Origin: Elusimicrobiota bacterium
GTDB taxonomy: Bacteria; Elusimicrobiota; Elusimicrobia; UBA1565; UBA9628
Assembly: GCA_016212855.1 (NCBI GenBank)
Contig: JACRDP010000028.1
Span: 1-64,000 of the forward strand
Direction of reading: 5' to 3'
Length of the DNA: 64,000 nt
Part shown: positions 47,486-55,354 of the stretch, piece by piece
Position numbering within the stretch: position 1 is the stretch's first letter
Layout of the letters: every line of letters starts with the position of its first letter
Position numbers and translations under genes: made by a program
The notes under the pieces: model-generated
Told to the model about the DNA's origin: nothing
Seen by the model: only the letters and a program-made list of their open reading frames with translations
Databases searched by the model: none

Positions 47486-47757
47486 GCCGACCAGCCCTCA
47501 GGGTTGAGCATCTCCCCGACCATGAGCAGGAGCTCGGCTTTATCGACGGGCTTGCGCAGGTCGGCGAGCAGTTGCACGCCGGTCTTTCCCGGCATCTGAT
47601 AATCGATGATCGCCAGGTCGGGCTTTTGCGCGAGGACGGCCTCCTCGGCCGAGGAGGAATGAAGGCAGATCGAGACCTCATGCTTAGCGTCGCGAAGACA
47701 CTCGGCCACGAGGTCGGCCAGAAGCTCTTCGTCATCAATCACAAGTATTTTGGCCAT
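47482..47757 (-). CDS. Receiver-like domain with internal deletion
   Basis: This 91-residue protein starts like a response regulator (MAKILVIDDEELLADLVAECL) and has the phospho-acceptor Asp in LAIIDYQMPGKTG. From GVQLLADLR it then passes straight to KPVDKAELLLMV. About 33 residues that normally carry beta-4, the switch Thr/Ser and beta-5 are missing. It may be a degraded or specialised domain. Its start overlaps the stop region of the Sua5 gene (a TTG at 47763 is also possible), and its stop overlaps the permease gene. Confidence 0.65.
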   Translation of the reverse strand: MAKILVIDDEELLADLVAECLRDAKHEVSICLHSSSAEEAVLAQKPDLAIIDYQMPGKTGVQLLADLRKPVDKAELLLMVGEMLNPEGWSA

Positions 47758-47759
47758 GC

Positions 47760-48731
47760 TCAACCCCGGCAGGCGCGTCGAAGCCTGTCCATGATGGCGC
47801 GACCCACTCCGTCGTCGTTCACCGTTTCCACATAGAGGGTTTTAACTCCGGCGTTCTCAGCGGCCCGAAGGGCCGCAAAGAGTTCCCGGGCGTACGCTCC
47901 GACGCCTCCGCGCACGCGCTGGACGAACGCCGGTTTTTTTCCCGGCCAGGTCGCGCGATGCACCAGTCCGCTCCCGCTCGCCCCCAGAACGAGTCCTCCT
48001 CGGCGAACGAGCGACGCCGGCACGAGAATCACTTTGCATGACGGCGCGTAATGGCGGTGACGCGTGCCCGGGGCGGCGGGAGCGTGAAGTCCCACCTCGC
48101 TGAGAGGCGCTGCGGCCGCGCGCGCGATCTGCGCTCCCGTGATGGTCCCGTGGCGGAGGAGGACCGGGCGGCGGCCGCGCGCGTCCACGATCGCGGACTC
48201 GAGCCCCTTGCGGCAGGGGCCGCCGTCGAGGATGAGCGGAATCTTTCCCCGCAGGTCGCGCAGGACGTGCGCGGCGGTCGTGGGGCTCGGGCGTCCGGAG
48301 CGGTTCGCCGAGGGCGCGGCGATCGGCTCACCCAAGGCGCGGATCAAGGCCCGCGCCGCCGGGTGCCCGGGGCAGCGCACGGCGACCGTGGAGCTTCCGG
48401 CGGTGACGGCGGAGGGCACTCGCGAGGAGCGCTCGAGGATTAAGGTGAGGGGCCCCGGCCAGAAGGCGTCGATGAGACGCTGGGCCAGCGGGGTGACGCG
48501 CCGGACGACGTCGGCGAGCATGGCTTCGTCCGACACGTGCACGATGAGAGGATTGTCCGAGGGGCGGCCCTTGGCGCGGTAGACGCGGCGCGCGGCGGCG
48601 GAGTCGTAGGCGCGGGCGCCCAGCCCGTAGACGGTCTCGGTCGGGAAGGCGACGAGGGCACCGGAGCGAAGGAGGGAAGCGGCGGCGGCCAGGCCCTTCT
48701 CGTCGGGGCGCAGGACGCGGGTGCGGCTCAC
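47760..48731 (-). CDS. L-threonylcarbamoyladenylate synthase (Sua5 type)
   Basis: This 323-residue protein has the YrdC domain (ALVAFPTETVYGLGARAYD; VYRAKGRPSDNPLIVHV; PSANRSGRPSPTTA) followed by the C-terminal Sua5 domain (from about residue 210), so it is the longer Sua5 form. It makes threonylcarbamoyl-AMP from threonine, bicarbonate and ATP for the t6A37 modification of tRNAs decoding ANN codons. It is essential in most bacteria. The GTG start overlaps the stop of the PAP2 phosphatase gene. Confidence 0.93.
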   Translation of the reverse strand: MSRTRVLRPDEKGLAAAASLLRSGALVAFPTETVYGLGARAYDSAAARRVYRAKGRPSDNPLIVHVSDEAMLADVVRRVTPLAQRLIDAFWPGPLTLILERSSRVPSAVTAGSSTVAVRCPGHPAARALIRALGEPIAAPSANRSGRPSPTTAAHVLRDLRGKIPLILDGGPCRKGLESAIVDARGRRPVLLRHGTITGAQIARAAAAPLSEVGLHAPAAPGTRHRHYAPSCKVILVPASLVRRGGLVLGASGSGLVHRATWPGKKPAFVQRVRGGVGAYARELFAALRAAENAGVKTLYVETVNDDGVGRAIMDRLRRACRG

Positions 48732-49381
48732 GGCAGGGACTGCTTGACCTGGTCGAGCTCGGCCGCGAAGTCCGTCTCGGTCAGCAGGCGCGCGCACAAC
48801 TGCTTGCCCAGGAGCTGGCCCGCGGCGACGTCGCTCGGGTGATGGACGCCCGCGATGGCGCGCAGGTCGCCGACGAGTTGTCCCTGAGCGGCGAGCTTGT
48901 CCGCTCGCGCCGGGAACAGCCGACCGAGCACGCAGGCGTCGAACACGCCGGCCGCGGCGTGGGTGCTCGGGTAGGAGGTGGCGCCGCCGGGCTTGTCGAT
49001 GCAAGGCTTGACGCGGGCGTCCACGTCGTACGGACGCGGGCGACCGTAGGATTTCTTGAACACCGTGGAGATTTTATTGAGGAGCTTCAGCGCCGAGTCG
49101 AGGAACGGCTTGACCGCCGCGGTCTCGTCCTTGCTGAGGAGTCCGGAGGCGCCGAAGAGAGTGGAGAAGTCGGGGGCCAACTGGCCGCCCGCGATCGCGC
49201 ATTGGTCGGGCTTGCGCGCGGCCTGGAGCTTGAGCAGGGAGTCGTAGTCGGCGGCGGCCTCGGGAGTGCCGGCGGCGGGCGGCGGAGCCATGGTGAAATC
49301 CTTGGCGGGGACGTCCTGCCAGGAGGCCGTGGCGCCGACGGAGAGGAACAACGCCAGGAGGGGGAGGACCGTTTTGGTCAT
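48728..49381 (-). CDS. PAP2-type acid phosphatase (class A), secreted
   Basis: This 217-residue protein has a signal peptide (VLPLLALFLSVGATAS) and the three PAP2 phosphatase motifs: KKSYGRPRP, SYPSTHAAAG and GVHHPSDVAAG. The family uses a His nucleophile and acts on phosphomonoesters in the periplasm. It resembles class A non-specific acid phosphatases. TATAAT (49388-49393 on the minus strand) ends six bases before the ATG, a clear leaderless start divergent from the polyphosphate kinase gene. Confidence 0.92.
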   Translation of the reverse strand: MTKTVLPLLALFLSVGATASWQDVPAKDFTMAPPPAAGTPEAAADYDSLLKLQAARKPDQCAIAGGQLAPDFSTLFGASGLLSKDETAAVKPFLDSALKLLNKISTVFKKSYGRPRPYDVDARVKPCIDKPGGATSYPSTHAAAGVFDACVLGRLFPARADKLAAQGQLVGDLRAIAGVHHPSDVAAGQLLGKQLCARLLTETDFAAELDQVKQSLP

Positions 49382-49387
49382 AGCTCA

Positions 49388-49401
49388 ATTATAGCTATAC
49401 T
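49388..49401. promoter_or_regulatory. Overlapping divergent -10 elements
   Basis: Within the 14 bases ATTATAGCTATACT, the minus strand reads TATAAT (49388-49393), six bases from the ATG at 49381. The plus strand reads TATACT (49396-49401), five bases from the ATG at 49407. The two melted regions almost touch, so only one promoter can open at a time. Confidence 0.72.
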
Positions 49402-49406
49402 GCGCC

Positions 49407-50876
49407 ATGTTCGAGAGCGCCGAAGTGGGCCGTTCGGTGGACAAAAAGGAGTACGAAAAGCGCGTGGAGGCCCTGCGCACGCGCATCCTCAAGGCCCAGC
49501 ATGCCCTCGCGGACACGCATCTGCGCCTGGTGGTCCTCGTCGGCGGCGTCGAGGGCGGCGGCAAGACCGAGGTGGCGCGGCGTTTTCTCGACTGGATGGA
49601 TCCCCGCGGCCTGCAGGTGGAGGCCTACGGCGATCCCTCGGACGAGGAGAACGAGCGTCCCGAGTACTGGCGGTATTGGCGCACCTTGCCCGCGGCGGGG
49701 CATGGCGCGATTCTCGTGGGTTCCTGGTATACGCGCCCCATCGTGGCGCGCGTCTTCAAACAAATCGGCTCCGGCGGCTTCGACCAGGCGCTCGACCGGG
49801 CCATGGCCTTCGAGGCGATGCTGGTCCGCGAGAAGACCGTGCTCGTCAAGCTGTGGCTGCATCTGTCCAAGAAGGAGCAGAAGCGCCGCTTTAAGGAACT
49901 CGAGTCCGACCGCGACACGGCCTGGCGGGTGACGAAGCAGGATTGGGAGTTCTCGAAGAAATACGACCGCTTCCGCGGGACCTGCGAGCGCGCGCTCTCC
50001 AAGACCAGCGTGGCCGAAGCGCCGTGGACCGTGATCGAAGCCACGGACCGCCGCTACCGCGACCTGGCCGCCGGCGAGGCGGTCGCGGCCGCGATCGAGA
50101 CGGCGCTGAAGAAGGCCGCGGCGACCGGCCCCAAGCCCGCCCCCGACCGCGCGAAGCCGCCCAGGGTCTCGATTCTCAGCCGCCTCGACCTAGGCATGCG
50201 CCTGGAGGGCGATCACGGCAAGAAATTCGAGAAGCAGCAGACGCGCGTGGCGCTGCTGTCGCGGCGGCTGCGCAAAGAGGGACGCTCCCTCATCTGCGCC
50301 TTCGAGGGAGTGGACGCCGCCGGAAAGGGCGGGTCGATTCGCCGCCTGCTGGCCGCCATCGACGTGCGCAACGCGCGCGTGATGGCCGTGGCCGCGCCGA
50401 CCGACGAGGAGCGCGCGCATCCCTATCTGTGGCGCTTCTGGCGCAACCTGCCCCGCCTGGGGCACGCGACGATCTACGACCGCACCTGGTACGGGCGCGT
50501 GCTCGTCGAGCGCGTGGAGGGCTTCTGCGCGAAGGAGGACTGGACGCGCGCCTACGCCGAAATAGCCGCCTTCGAGGAGGAACTGACCGAGTCCGGCGTG
50601 ATCGTCTGCAAGTTCTGGTTGCAGATCTCGCCCGAGGAGCAACTCAGGCGCTTCAAGGATCGCGTGAAAACGCCGTTCAAGCAGTACAAGATCACCGAGG
50701 ACGACTGGCGCAACCGTAAGAAGTGGGACGCCTACCAGGCCGCCGCGGTCGACATGATCGAGAAGACGAGCACCCCGGACGCTCCTTGGACCATGATCGA
50801 GGCCGAGGATAAACGCTGGGCGCGCTATCAGGTGATGAAGGCCGTCGCCGACCGCTTGGAAGAGGAGCTCGGGTGA
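49407..50876 (+). CDS. pap: Polyphosphate:AMP phosphotransferase (double PPK2 domain)
   Basis: This 489-residue protein is made of two PPK2 domains. The first has a degenerate Walker A (GGVEGGGKTEVARRF) and lacks the usual Asp in the P-loop. The second is canonical: FEGVDAAGKGG (Walker A), YDRTWYGRV (Walker B) and the lid RFWRNLPRLGH. This two-domain form is the class II PPK2, or PAP, which transfers phosphate from polyphosphate to AMP giving ADP. It overlaps a FIST-cyclase gene, which suggests that energy state is linked to cyclic nucleotide signalling. Confidence 0.93.
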   Translation: MFESAEVGRSVDKKEYEKRVEALRTRILKAQHALADTHLRLVVLVGGVEGGGKTEVARRFLDWMDPRGLQVEAYGDPSDEENERPEYWRYWRTLPAAGHGAILVGSWYTRPIVARVFKQIGSGGFDQALDRAMAFEAMLVREKTVLVKLWLHLSKKEQKRRFKELESDRDTAWRVTKQDWEFSKKYDRFRGTCERALSKTSVAEAPWTVIEATDRRYRDLAAGEAVAAAIETALKKAAATGPKPAPDRAKPPRVSILSRLDLGMRLEGDHGKKFEKQQTRVALLSRRLRKEGRSLICAFEGVDAAGKGGSIRRLLAAIDVRNARVMAVAAPTDEERAHPYLWRFWRNLPRLGHATIYDRTWYGRVLVERVEGFCAKEDWTRAYAEIAAFEEELTESGVIVCKFWLQISPEEQLRRFKDRVKTPFKQYKITEDDWRNRKKWDAYQAAAVDMIEKTSTPDAPWTMIEAEDKRWARYQVMKAVADRLEEELG

Positions 50877-52864
50877 GAATCGGCATCGGGCTTGCCGGAG
50901 GCGAGGACGCCGCCAAGGCGACGCGCGACGCGGTGCGCCAGGCGAAGCGCACGGTGCCCAAGCCGTCGCTGGCTATCGTCTTCGGCGGGGTCCGCCTCGA
51001 CCAGAAGAAGATTCACGCCGCCTTGCGCGGCCTGCTCGATCCCAAGATCGTCGTTGGAGGCTCGTCCTACGCCGAGGTCACGCCCGCCGGGGTCACGAAG
51101 AATTCCGTCGCCGTCCTGCTCCTGGACCTGCCGGGTGCCAAGTTCCGCTTCGCGGGCTCGTGCTGCAAGGCCGATCCCGCCGCGGCCGGCCACGCGATCG
51201 CCGACGAGATCGGTTCGTTGACCGGCTGCCGCCCGGTGGGCCTCGTGTTCTCCGGCATCAGCGAGGGACGCGACGACCGGCTTTTACGCGTCCTTCATGA
51301 GCGCCTGCCCGGCGCTCCGCTCTTCGGGGGCCTGACCTCGGGCGATCACGACGCGGGCATGGACAAGCCCGAGTTCTGGATCAACTGGCAGTACTCGCAG
51401 CACGAGCTGTCGAGCACGGCCGCGCGCATGGCCATGATCGACCTGCCCCGCGGCGCGAAGATCGGCTTCGGCTTCGAGCACGGCTGGAGCCCGGTCGGCC
51501 CGCAGGCGCGCATCACGAAGGCCAAGGGCGGGCGCGTGTTCGAGATCGACGGCATCCCCGCGCTGGACTATTACAAGCAGTTTTTCGGAGAGTGCGCCTC
51601 GCGCGAGGTCATGGTCCGCTCGATCCAGCGTCACGGGTTCGCGCTCCACTTGGAAGGCGCTCAGGCGGGCAAGACCTTGATGAAGCTGCCGGTGCGCATC
51701 GGCTTCGAGAAAGGCTGGATCGACTATTATCCGCCCGAGGACCTGCAGGGCCGCCGCGTCCAGCTCATCGCCGCGACCCGCACCGGCGTCGTCGACGGCG
51801 CGCGCGTGGCCGCGCGCCGCGCGCTGGCGGCGCTGGGCGGCAAGAAGCCGTCGCTCGTCATCGCCGTGTCGTGCTGCACGCGCGGGCGCTTTCTCAACAG
51901 CCGTCTCGACGCCGAGATGGACGCCGCGCGCGAGGTGTTCGGCCGGAACACGCCGATCTTCGGCTACTACTCCGGCGGCGAGCTGCTGCCGTTCCTGAGC
52001 AAGTACGAGGATGCGGCGGATGCGACCAAGCCCTTCGGCGGGTCCTACTATCACACCACGACCGTCGGCTTTCTGGCCCTGCACGCCCCGGGCCGGACCG
52101 TGACCGGCACGGGCCTGCGGACGCCGCCGCAATGCGTCGTCTCGTCCGCGCGCCAGCTCGCGGCCAGCGAACTCGCGCTCGACGACACCGAGAGCTTTCT
52201 CTCGAACCTCTCGCGCAAGAGCGCCGATGACGCGCACGTCCTGCGCAAGCACGGCGAGGTGATCCGGCGCTACACGCCGCACAACGTCTGGAAGGCGGTC
52301 GGCGCGCGCGCGGCCAAGGGCGTCTACGAGCTGCGCGACGCCTCTTTTACCGGCGCGTTCCTGTTCATGGACGTGAAGGGCTTCACGAACTACTCGGAGA
52401 AGAACGCGCCGTGCAAGGTCGTCTCCGCGCTCAACAAGATCCTCGGTCCCGCGACCGACATCATCCATCGCCTCGGCGGCGACGTGGACAAATACGTCGG
52501 CGACTGCATCTTCGCGGCTTTTAAGAACCCGGCCCGGGCCGTGGAAGCGGGGCGGCTCATCCTCGCCCACGTCGACGGGCTCGCGGCCAAGGGCGGGCCC
52601 TTCGCCATCCGTATCGGGATCAATTCGGGACGGGCGATCCGCGCCAACGTCGGCTCCGGCGACCGCCGCGAGTACACCTATATCGGCGACGCCGTCAATC
52701 TCGGCCAGCGCCTGGAGTCGAACGCGACGCCCGGGGCCATGCTCGTCTCGGCCTCGGTGTACGCGACCGTGGCGAAGAAGTGGCCGAACGCAGCGCGCCG
52801 GCGTCTGCTGGTGAAGGGAAAGAAGAAGGCCGTGACGGCCTACGAATTAGGAGGACATTCATGA
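50873..52864 (+). CDS. FIST sensor domain protein fused to class III nucleotidyl cyclase
   Basis: This encodes 663 residues. FIST N (residues 1-200, with VFGGVRLDQKKIHAAL and VVGGSSYAEV) and FIST C (about 220-400) form a small-molecule sensor. Residues about 490-660 form a class III cyclase, with metal Asp in FLFMDVKGFTNYSE, GGDVDKYVGDCIFAAF, RIGINSG and YTYIGDAVNLGQRLES. The residues point to an adenylate cyclase. No transmembrane span is apparent, so sensing is cytoplasmic. The GTG start overlaps the PPK2 stop. A cNMP-binding phospholipase (34118) and a Crp-like regulator (38629) in this window are possible readers of its product. Confidence 0.9.
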   Translation: MRIGIGLAGGEDAAKATRDAVRQAKRTVPKPSLAIVFGGVRLDQKKIHAALRGLLDPKIVVGGSSYAEVTPAGVTKNSVAVLLLDLPGAKFRFAGSCCKADPAAAGHAIADEIGSLTGCRPVGLVFSGISEGRDDRLLRVLHERLPGAPLFGGLTSGDHDAGMDKPEFWINWQYSQHELSSTAARMAMIDLPRGAKIGFGFEHGWSPVGPQARITKAKGGRVFEIDGIPALDYYKQFFGECASREVMVRSIQRHGFALHLEGAQAGKTLMKLPVRIGFEKGWIDYYPPEDLQGRRVQLIAATRTGVVDGARVAARRALAALGGKKPSLVIAVSCCTRGRFLNSRLDAEMDAAREVFGRNTPIFGYYSGGELLPFLSKYEDAADATKPFGGSYYHTTTVGFLALHAPGRTVTGTGLRTPPQCVVSSARQLAASELALDDTESFLSNLSRKSADDAHVLRKHGEVIRRYTPHNVWKAVGARAAKGVYELRDASFTGAFLFMDVKGFTNYSEKNAPCKVVSALNKILGPATDIIHRLGGDVDKYVGDCIFAAFKNPARAVEAGRLILAHVDGLAAKGGPFAIRIGINSGRAIRANVGSGDRREYTYIGDAVNLGQRLESNATPGAMLVSASVYATVAKKWPNAARRRLLVKGKKKAVTAYELGGHS

Positions 52865-53271
52865 AAAGAATCTCGTTGCTTCTCGTCTTGCTGCTCGCCG
52901 GCCCCGCGCGCGCGGGCGACGCGCTGCTCGCGCCGGTTCAGATCGCCGTGACGGGCTTCAAGGCCAAGCTCGCCGACGGACAGGTGACCTTGACCTGGCG
53001 GCGCTACAAGCGCGAGGACTTCAAGTCCTACGCGATCCTGAAGTCCGACAAAGACGCCGATCCGGCCTATCCCGGACCGTGGACGATCGCGACCTTTTCC
53101 GCGCCCGAGGGCGTGAAATGGGTGGACGGCGACCTGTCGGCGGGCACCTGGAACTACCGGCTCGTGATCACGACGCGCCACGGCGACCGCTGGGTCAGCC
53201 CGGTGTTCCCCGTCTCGGTCGGCGAGGCCGACGTGCGCCATACCCCGCCGGGCGACTCCGACTTCTACTAG
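52861..53271 (+). CDS. Secreted fibronectin-type beta domain protein
   Basis: This encodes 136 residues with a signal peptide (SLLLVLLLAGPARAGDA). The mature part is a single FN3-like beta sandwich (KLADGQVTLTWRRYKREDFKSYAILKSD ... GTWNYRLVITTRHGDRWVSPV), where the W and Y at the characteristic positions are present. It overlaps the cyclase gene stop by four bases (ATGA). It meets the convergent gene end to end. Confidence 0.65.
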   Translation: MKRISLLLVLLLAGPARAGDALLAPVQIAVTGFKAKLADGQVTLTWRRYKREDFKSYAILKSDKDADPAYPGPWTIATFSAPEGVKWVDGDLSAGTWNYRLVITTRHGDRWVSPVFPVSVGEADVRHTPPGDSDFY

Positions 53272-53272
53272 G

Positions 53273-53887
53273 TCAGCGCTGGCCTGGACGGCGCGGGAGC
53301 GGGTGCTCCGCGCGGTATTTGTCGCCGATCCGCTTCTGGAGCGCTTCGAACTCGTCGGCGGGGATGCCGATTTGGGTTTTGAGCCGTCCGCAGGCGGCCT
53401 GGCCTTCCTCGTCGGTCAGGACTTGATCCCACGCCGAGCCCGCGATGCGGCGGCCGTCGGGCTTTCCCTGGGCGTCGAGAACCGATTCATCGAGGGCGCG
53501 CGGCAGAATGTCGCCGTATATGCGCAGCATGCGGACCTGACGCAGCAGCCGAATCGCATTCTCTCGCGAGGCGAGCAGCGCCGGATCCGAGGTTCGCGCC
53601 CGGACGTAGGTCAGCGCTTCGGCCATGATGAGTTGTTCCTGGTCCTCGATGCTCGTCGTGAAGTCTAGGAGGCTCGCGAACACGCCGTGCCATTCGGCCT
53701 CGTCGGGCTGGCCATTACCCAGGTCGTAAAGCTTGCCCCAGGCGCGTCCGGATTTGGCCTTATAGGTCTGCCAATTCGTGGAGAGCCTCTCGATCTGGTC
53801 GAGGCGCGCGGCCGAAACGGCCGGCGGAGTCTGCGCGGGAGCGGGCGCCGCGACGGCCACGGCCAAGGAAAGCAACGGTATCAGCAT
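53273..53887 (-). CDS. Secreted helical hypothetical protein
   Basis: This encodes 204 residues with a signal peptide (PLLSLAVAVAAPAPAQTPP). The mature part is helical (LDQIERLSTNWQTYKAKSG; EDQEQLIMAEALTYVRARTSD) and ends in a basic Pro/Arg tail. No family is recognised. TATCAT (53894-53899, minus strand) ends six bases before the ATG, so it is another leaderless start. The LysM-FecR gene lies upstream on the same strand and has its own promoter. Confidence 0.55.
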   Translation of the reverse strand: MLIPLLSLAVAVAAPAPAQTPPAVSAARLDQIERLSTNWQTYKAKSGRAWGKLYDLGNGQPDEAEWHGVFASLLDFTTSIEDQEQLIMAEALTYVRARTSDPALLASRENAIRLLRQVRMLRIYGDILPRALDESVLDAQGKPDGRRIAGSAWDQVLTDEEGQAACGRLKTQIGIPADEFEALQKRIGDKYRAEHPLPRRPGQR

Positions 53888-53950
53888 GATGACATGATAC
53901 CGCCGCCGCCGCCGACGGACCAGAGCCCAAAGGCCCGTCCGGCGTAGGCC

Positions 53951-55291
53951 CTAGAGCTTGAGCACGTGGCGGGTGACGTGGCTTTGGTTGCCTTTCGGGT
54001 CGGTGAGGGTGAAGACGATCGAACTGCGGCCGTAGCGCACCCGGACGGTGATCGAGAAGCTTCCGTTCTCGTCGACCTTGACCGGGACTCCGTTGATGTC
54101 GAGCGTCAGGCGCTCGTCGCGCATGATGCCGGAGGCGCGGGCGTAGTCGGAGCCGATTTCGGAGTTCTCCTCGGGCGAGATGATCTGGAGCATCTCGGCC
54201 AGGATCTCGCCCTCGCCGTCCCCGCGCTTCATGCGGACCGTGTAATAGTGCGGCGCGTTGAAACGGCCCTCGACGCCGAGCAGGTCGACCGCGGAGACCC
54301 GCCACCAATAGGCGCCGGGCGGGAGGGTAACCTCCTCGGTCTGGAAACGCTCGCCTTCGTCGTACGTCTTGTCGAAAAGAATCTTGCGGAACTCGAATTC
54401 CGCGGCCGCCTGGACGTGATAGGCCTTGATCGGCTGACCGATCTTCAGCACCTGGATGTCGCTGCGCACGGCCGTGATGTCGCCTTCCGGCTCGCGGGGC
54501 GGGGGGGCCGGGCGCGGGTCGGGCGCGAAGCCCCCGCCGGTGGTGAGCGACGAGGCGTATTCCTGGGCGCGGATCTCGAGCATCATCGGCAGCTTCACTT
54601 TTTCCGGCTTGCCGGGAAACAGGCCCGGAGGCACCACGGTCTGCATGCCCGCGCCGACGTCGACGCTGTGCCCCTGCGCGGAGACCGTCGCCGTGCCTTT
54701 GTACACCTCGACGCGCGCCGTCAGGTCGGGCTCGACCGTGGCGGAGTAGCGCGTGTCCGCGGACTTCGGCGTCACCTTGGCCCCGCCCACGACGACGCGA
54801 GCCTTGGACGCGAACACGGAGCCGCGGCTGAGCACCATGTCCGAGTCCTCGCCCGGCTTGATGGTGGCCATCGAGTCGGGTTCGAGGCTGAGAATCTCCT
54901 GGTCGAGCATCTTGACCCGCGCCCGCGACTCCTCGTGCGTGCGCAACGTGTCGCCGCGGCGAAGTTCAGCGCCCAGCGCGACGTTTTTCCACGCCGCCGT
55001 GTCGCGCGCGCGCGCGGTGACCTTGTTGACGACGAAGGTGAGGTGGGCGGCGCGCAGGCCGGCCTTGATCAGCCGCGCCGGGACGCGCAAGGTCATGCCC
55101 GGGAGGGCGACGGTCGGATCGGCGGTCGGCAGCTTGTTGTGCTTGAGGATCTCGTCCCAGCGCGCGGGATCATCGAGCCAGGTGTTGGCGATCGACCATA
55201 GCGTGTCGCCGGGCCGGACGATTACGTTTTGGAGCTTTTCCTGGGCTTGGACGGACGAAGCCAACAGGACGCAGGCCAGGACGAGACGCAT
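53951..55291 (-). CDS. LysM-FecR domain protein
   Basis: About 446 residues. A signal peptide (MRLVLACVLLASSVQAQ) is followed by a LysM domain (QNVIVRPGDTLWSIANTWLDD ... GMTLRVP, residues 22-70). A FecR-type beta domain comes next (TRARVKMLDQEILSLEPDS; RYSATVEPDLTARVEVYKGTATV; about 95-210), then one or two FN3-like regions ending in HVTRHVLKL. LysM binds peptidoglycan. FecR domains often act as envelope stress or iron anti-sigma scaffolds, but no sigma factor is nearby, so this is probably a wall-bound structural or sensing protein. TACAAT lies seven bases before the ATG. Confidence 0.85.
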   Translation of the reverse strand: MRLVLACVLLASSVQAQEKLQNVIVRPGDTLWSIANTWLDDPARWDEILKHNKLPTADPTVALPGMTLRVPARLIKAGLRAAHLTFVVNKVTARARDTAAWKNVALGAELRRGDTLRTHEESRARVKMLDQEILSLEPDSMATIKPGEDSDMVLSRGSVFASKARVVVGGAKVTPKSADTRYSATVEPDLTARVEVYKGTATVSAQGHSVDVGAGMQTVVPPGLFPGKPEKVKLPMMLEIRAQEYASSLTTGGGFAPDPRPAPPPREPEGDITAVRSDIQVLKIGQPIKAYHVQAAAEFEFRKILFDKTYDEGERFQTEEVTLPPGAYWWRVSAVDLLGVEGRFNAPHYYTVRMKRGDGEGEILAEMLQIISPEENSEIGSDYARASGIMRDERLTLDINGVPVKVDENGSFSITVRVRYGRSSIVFTLTDPKGNQSHVTRHVLKL

Positions 55292-55298
55292 GGGCAAA

Positions 55299-55313
55299 AT
55301 TGTAACAGTTACA
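55299..55313 (-). promoter_or_regulatory. Leaderless -10 overlapped by TGTAAC-A-GTTACA
   Basis: On the minus strand TACAAT (55299-55304) ends seven bases before the ATG at 55291. A perfect 6-1-6 inverted repeat (55301-55313) covers its upstream half and would block the promoter if bound by a regulator. Confidence 0.5.
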
Positions 55314-55354
55314 GCGCATTTCGCCAGTACTGGACGGTCACAGGCCTCCGGCTT

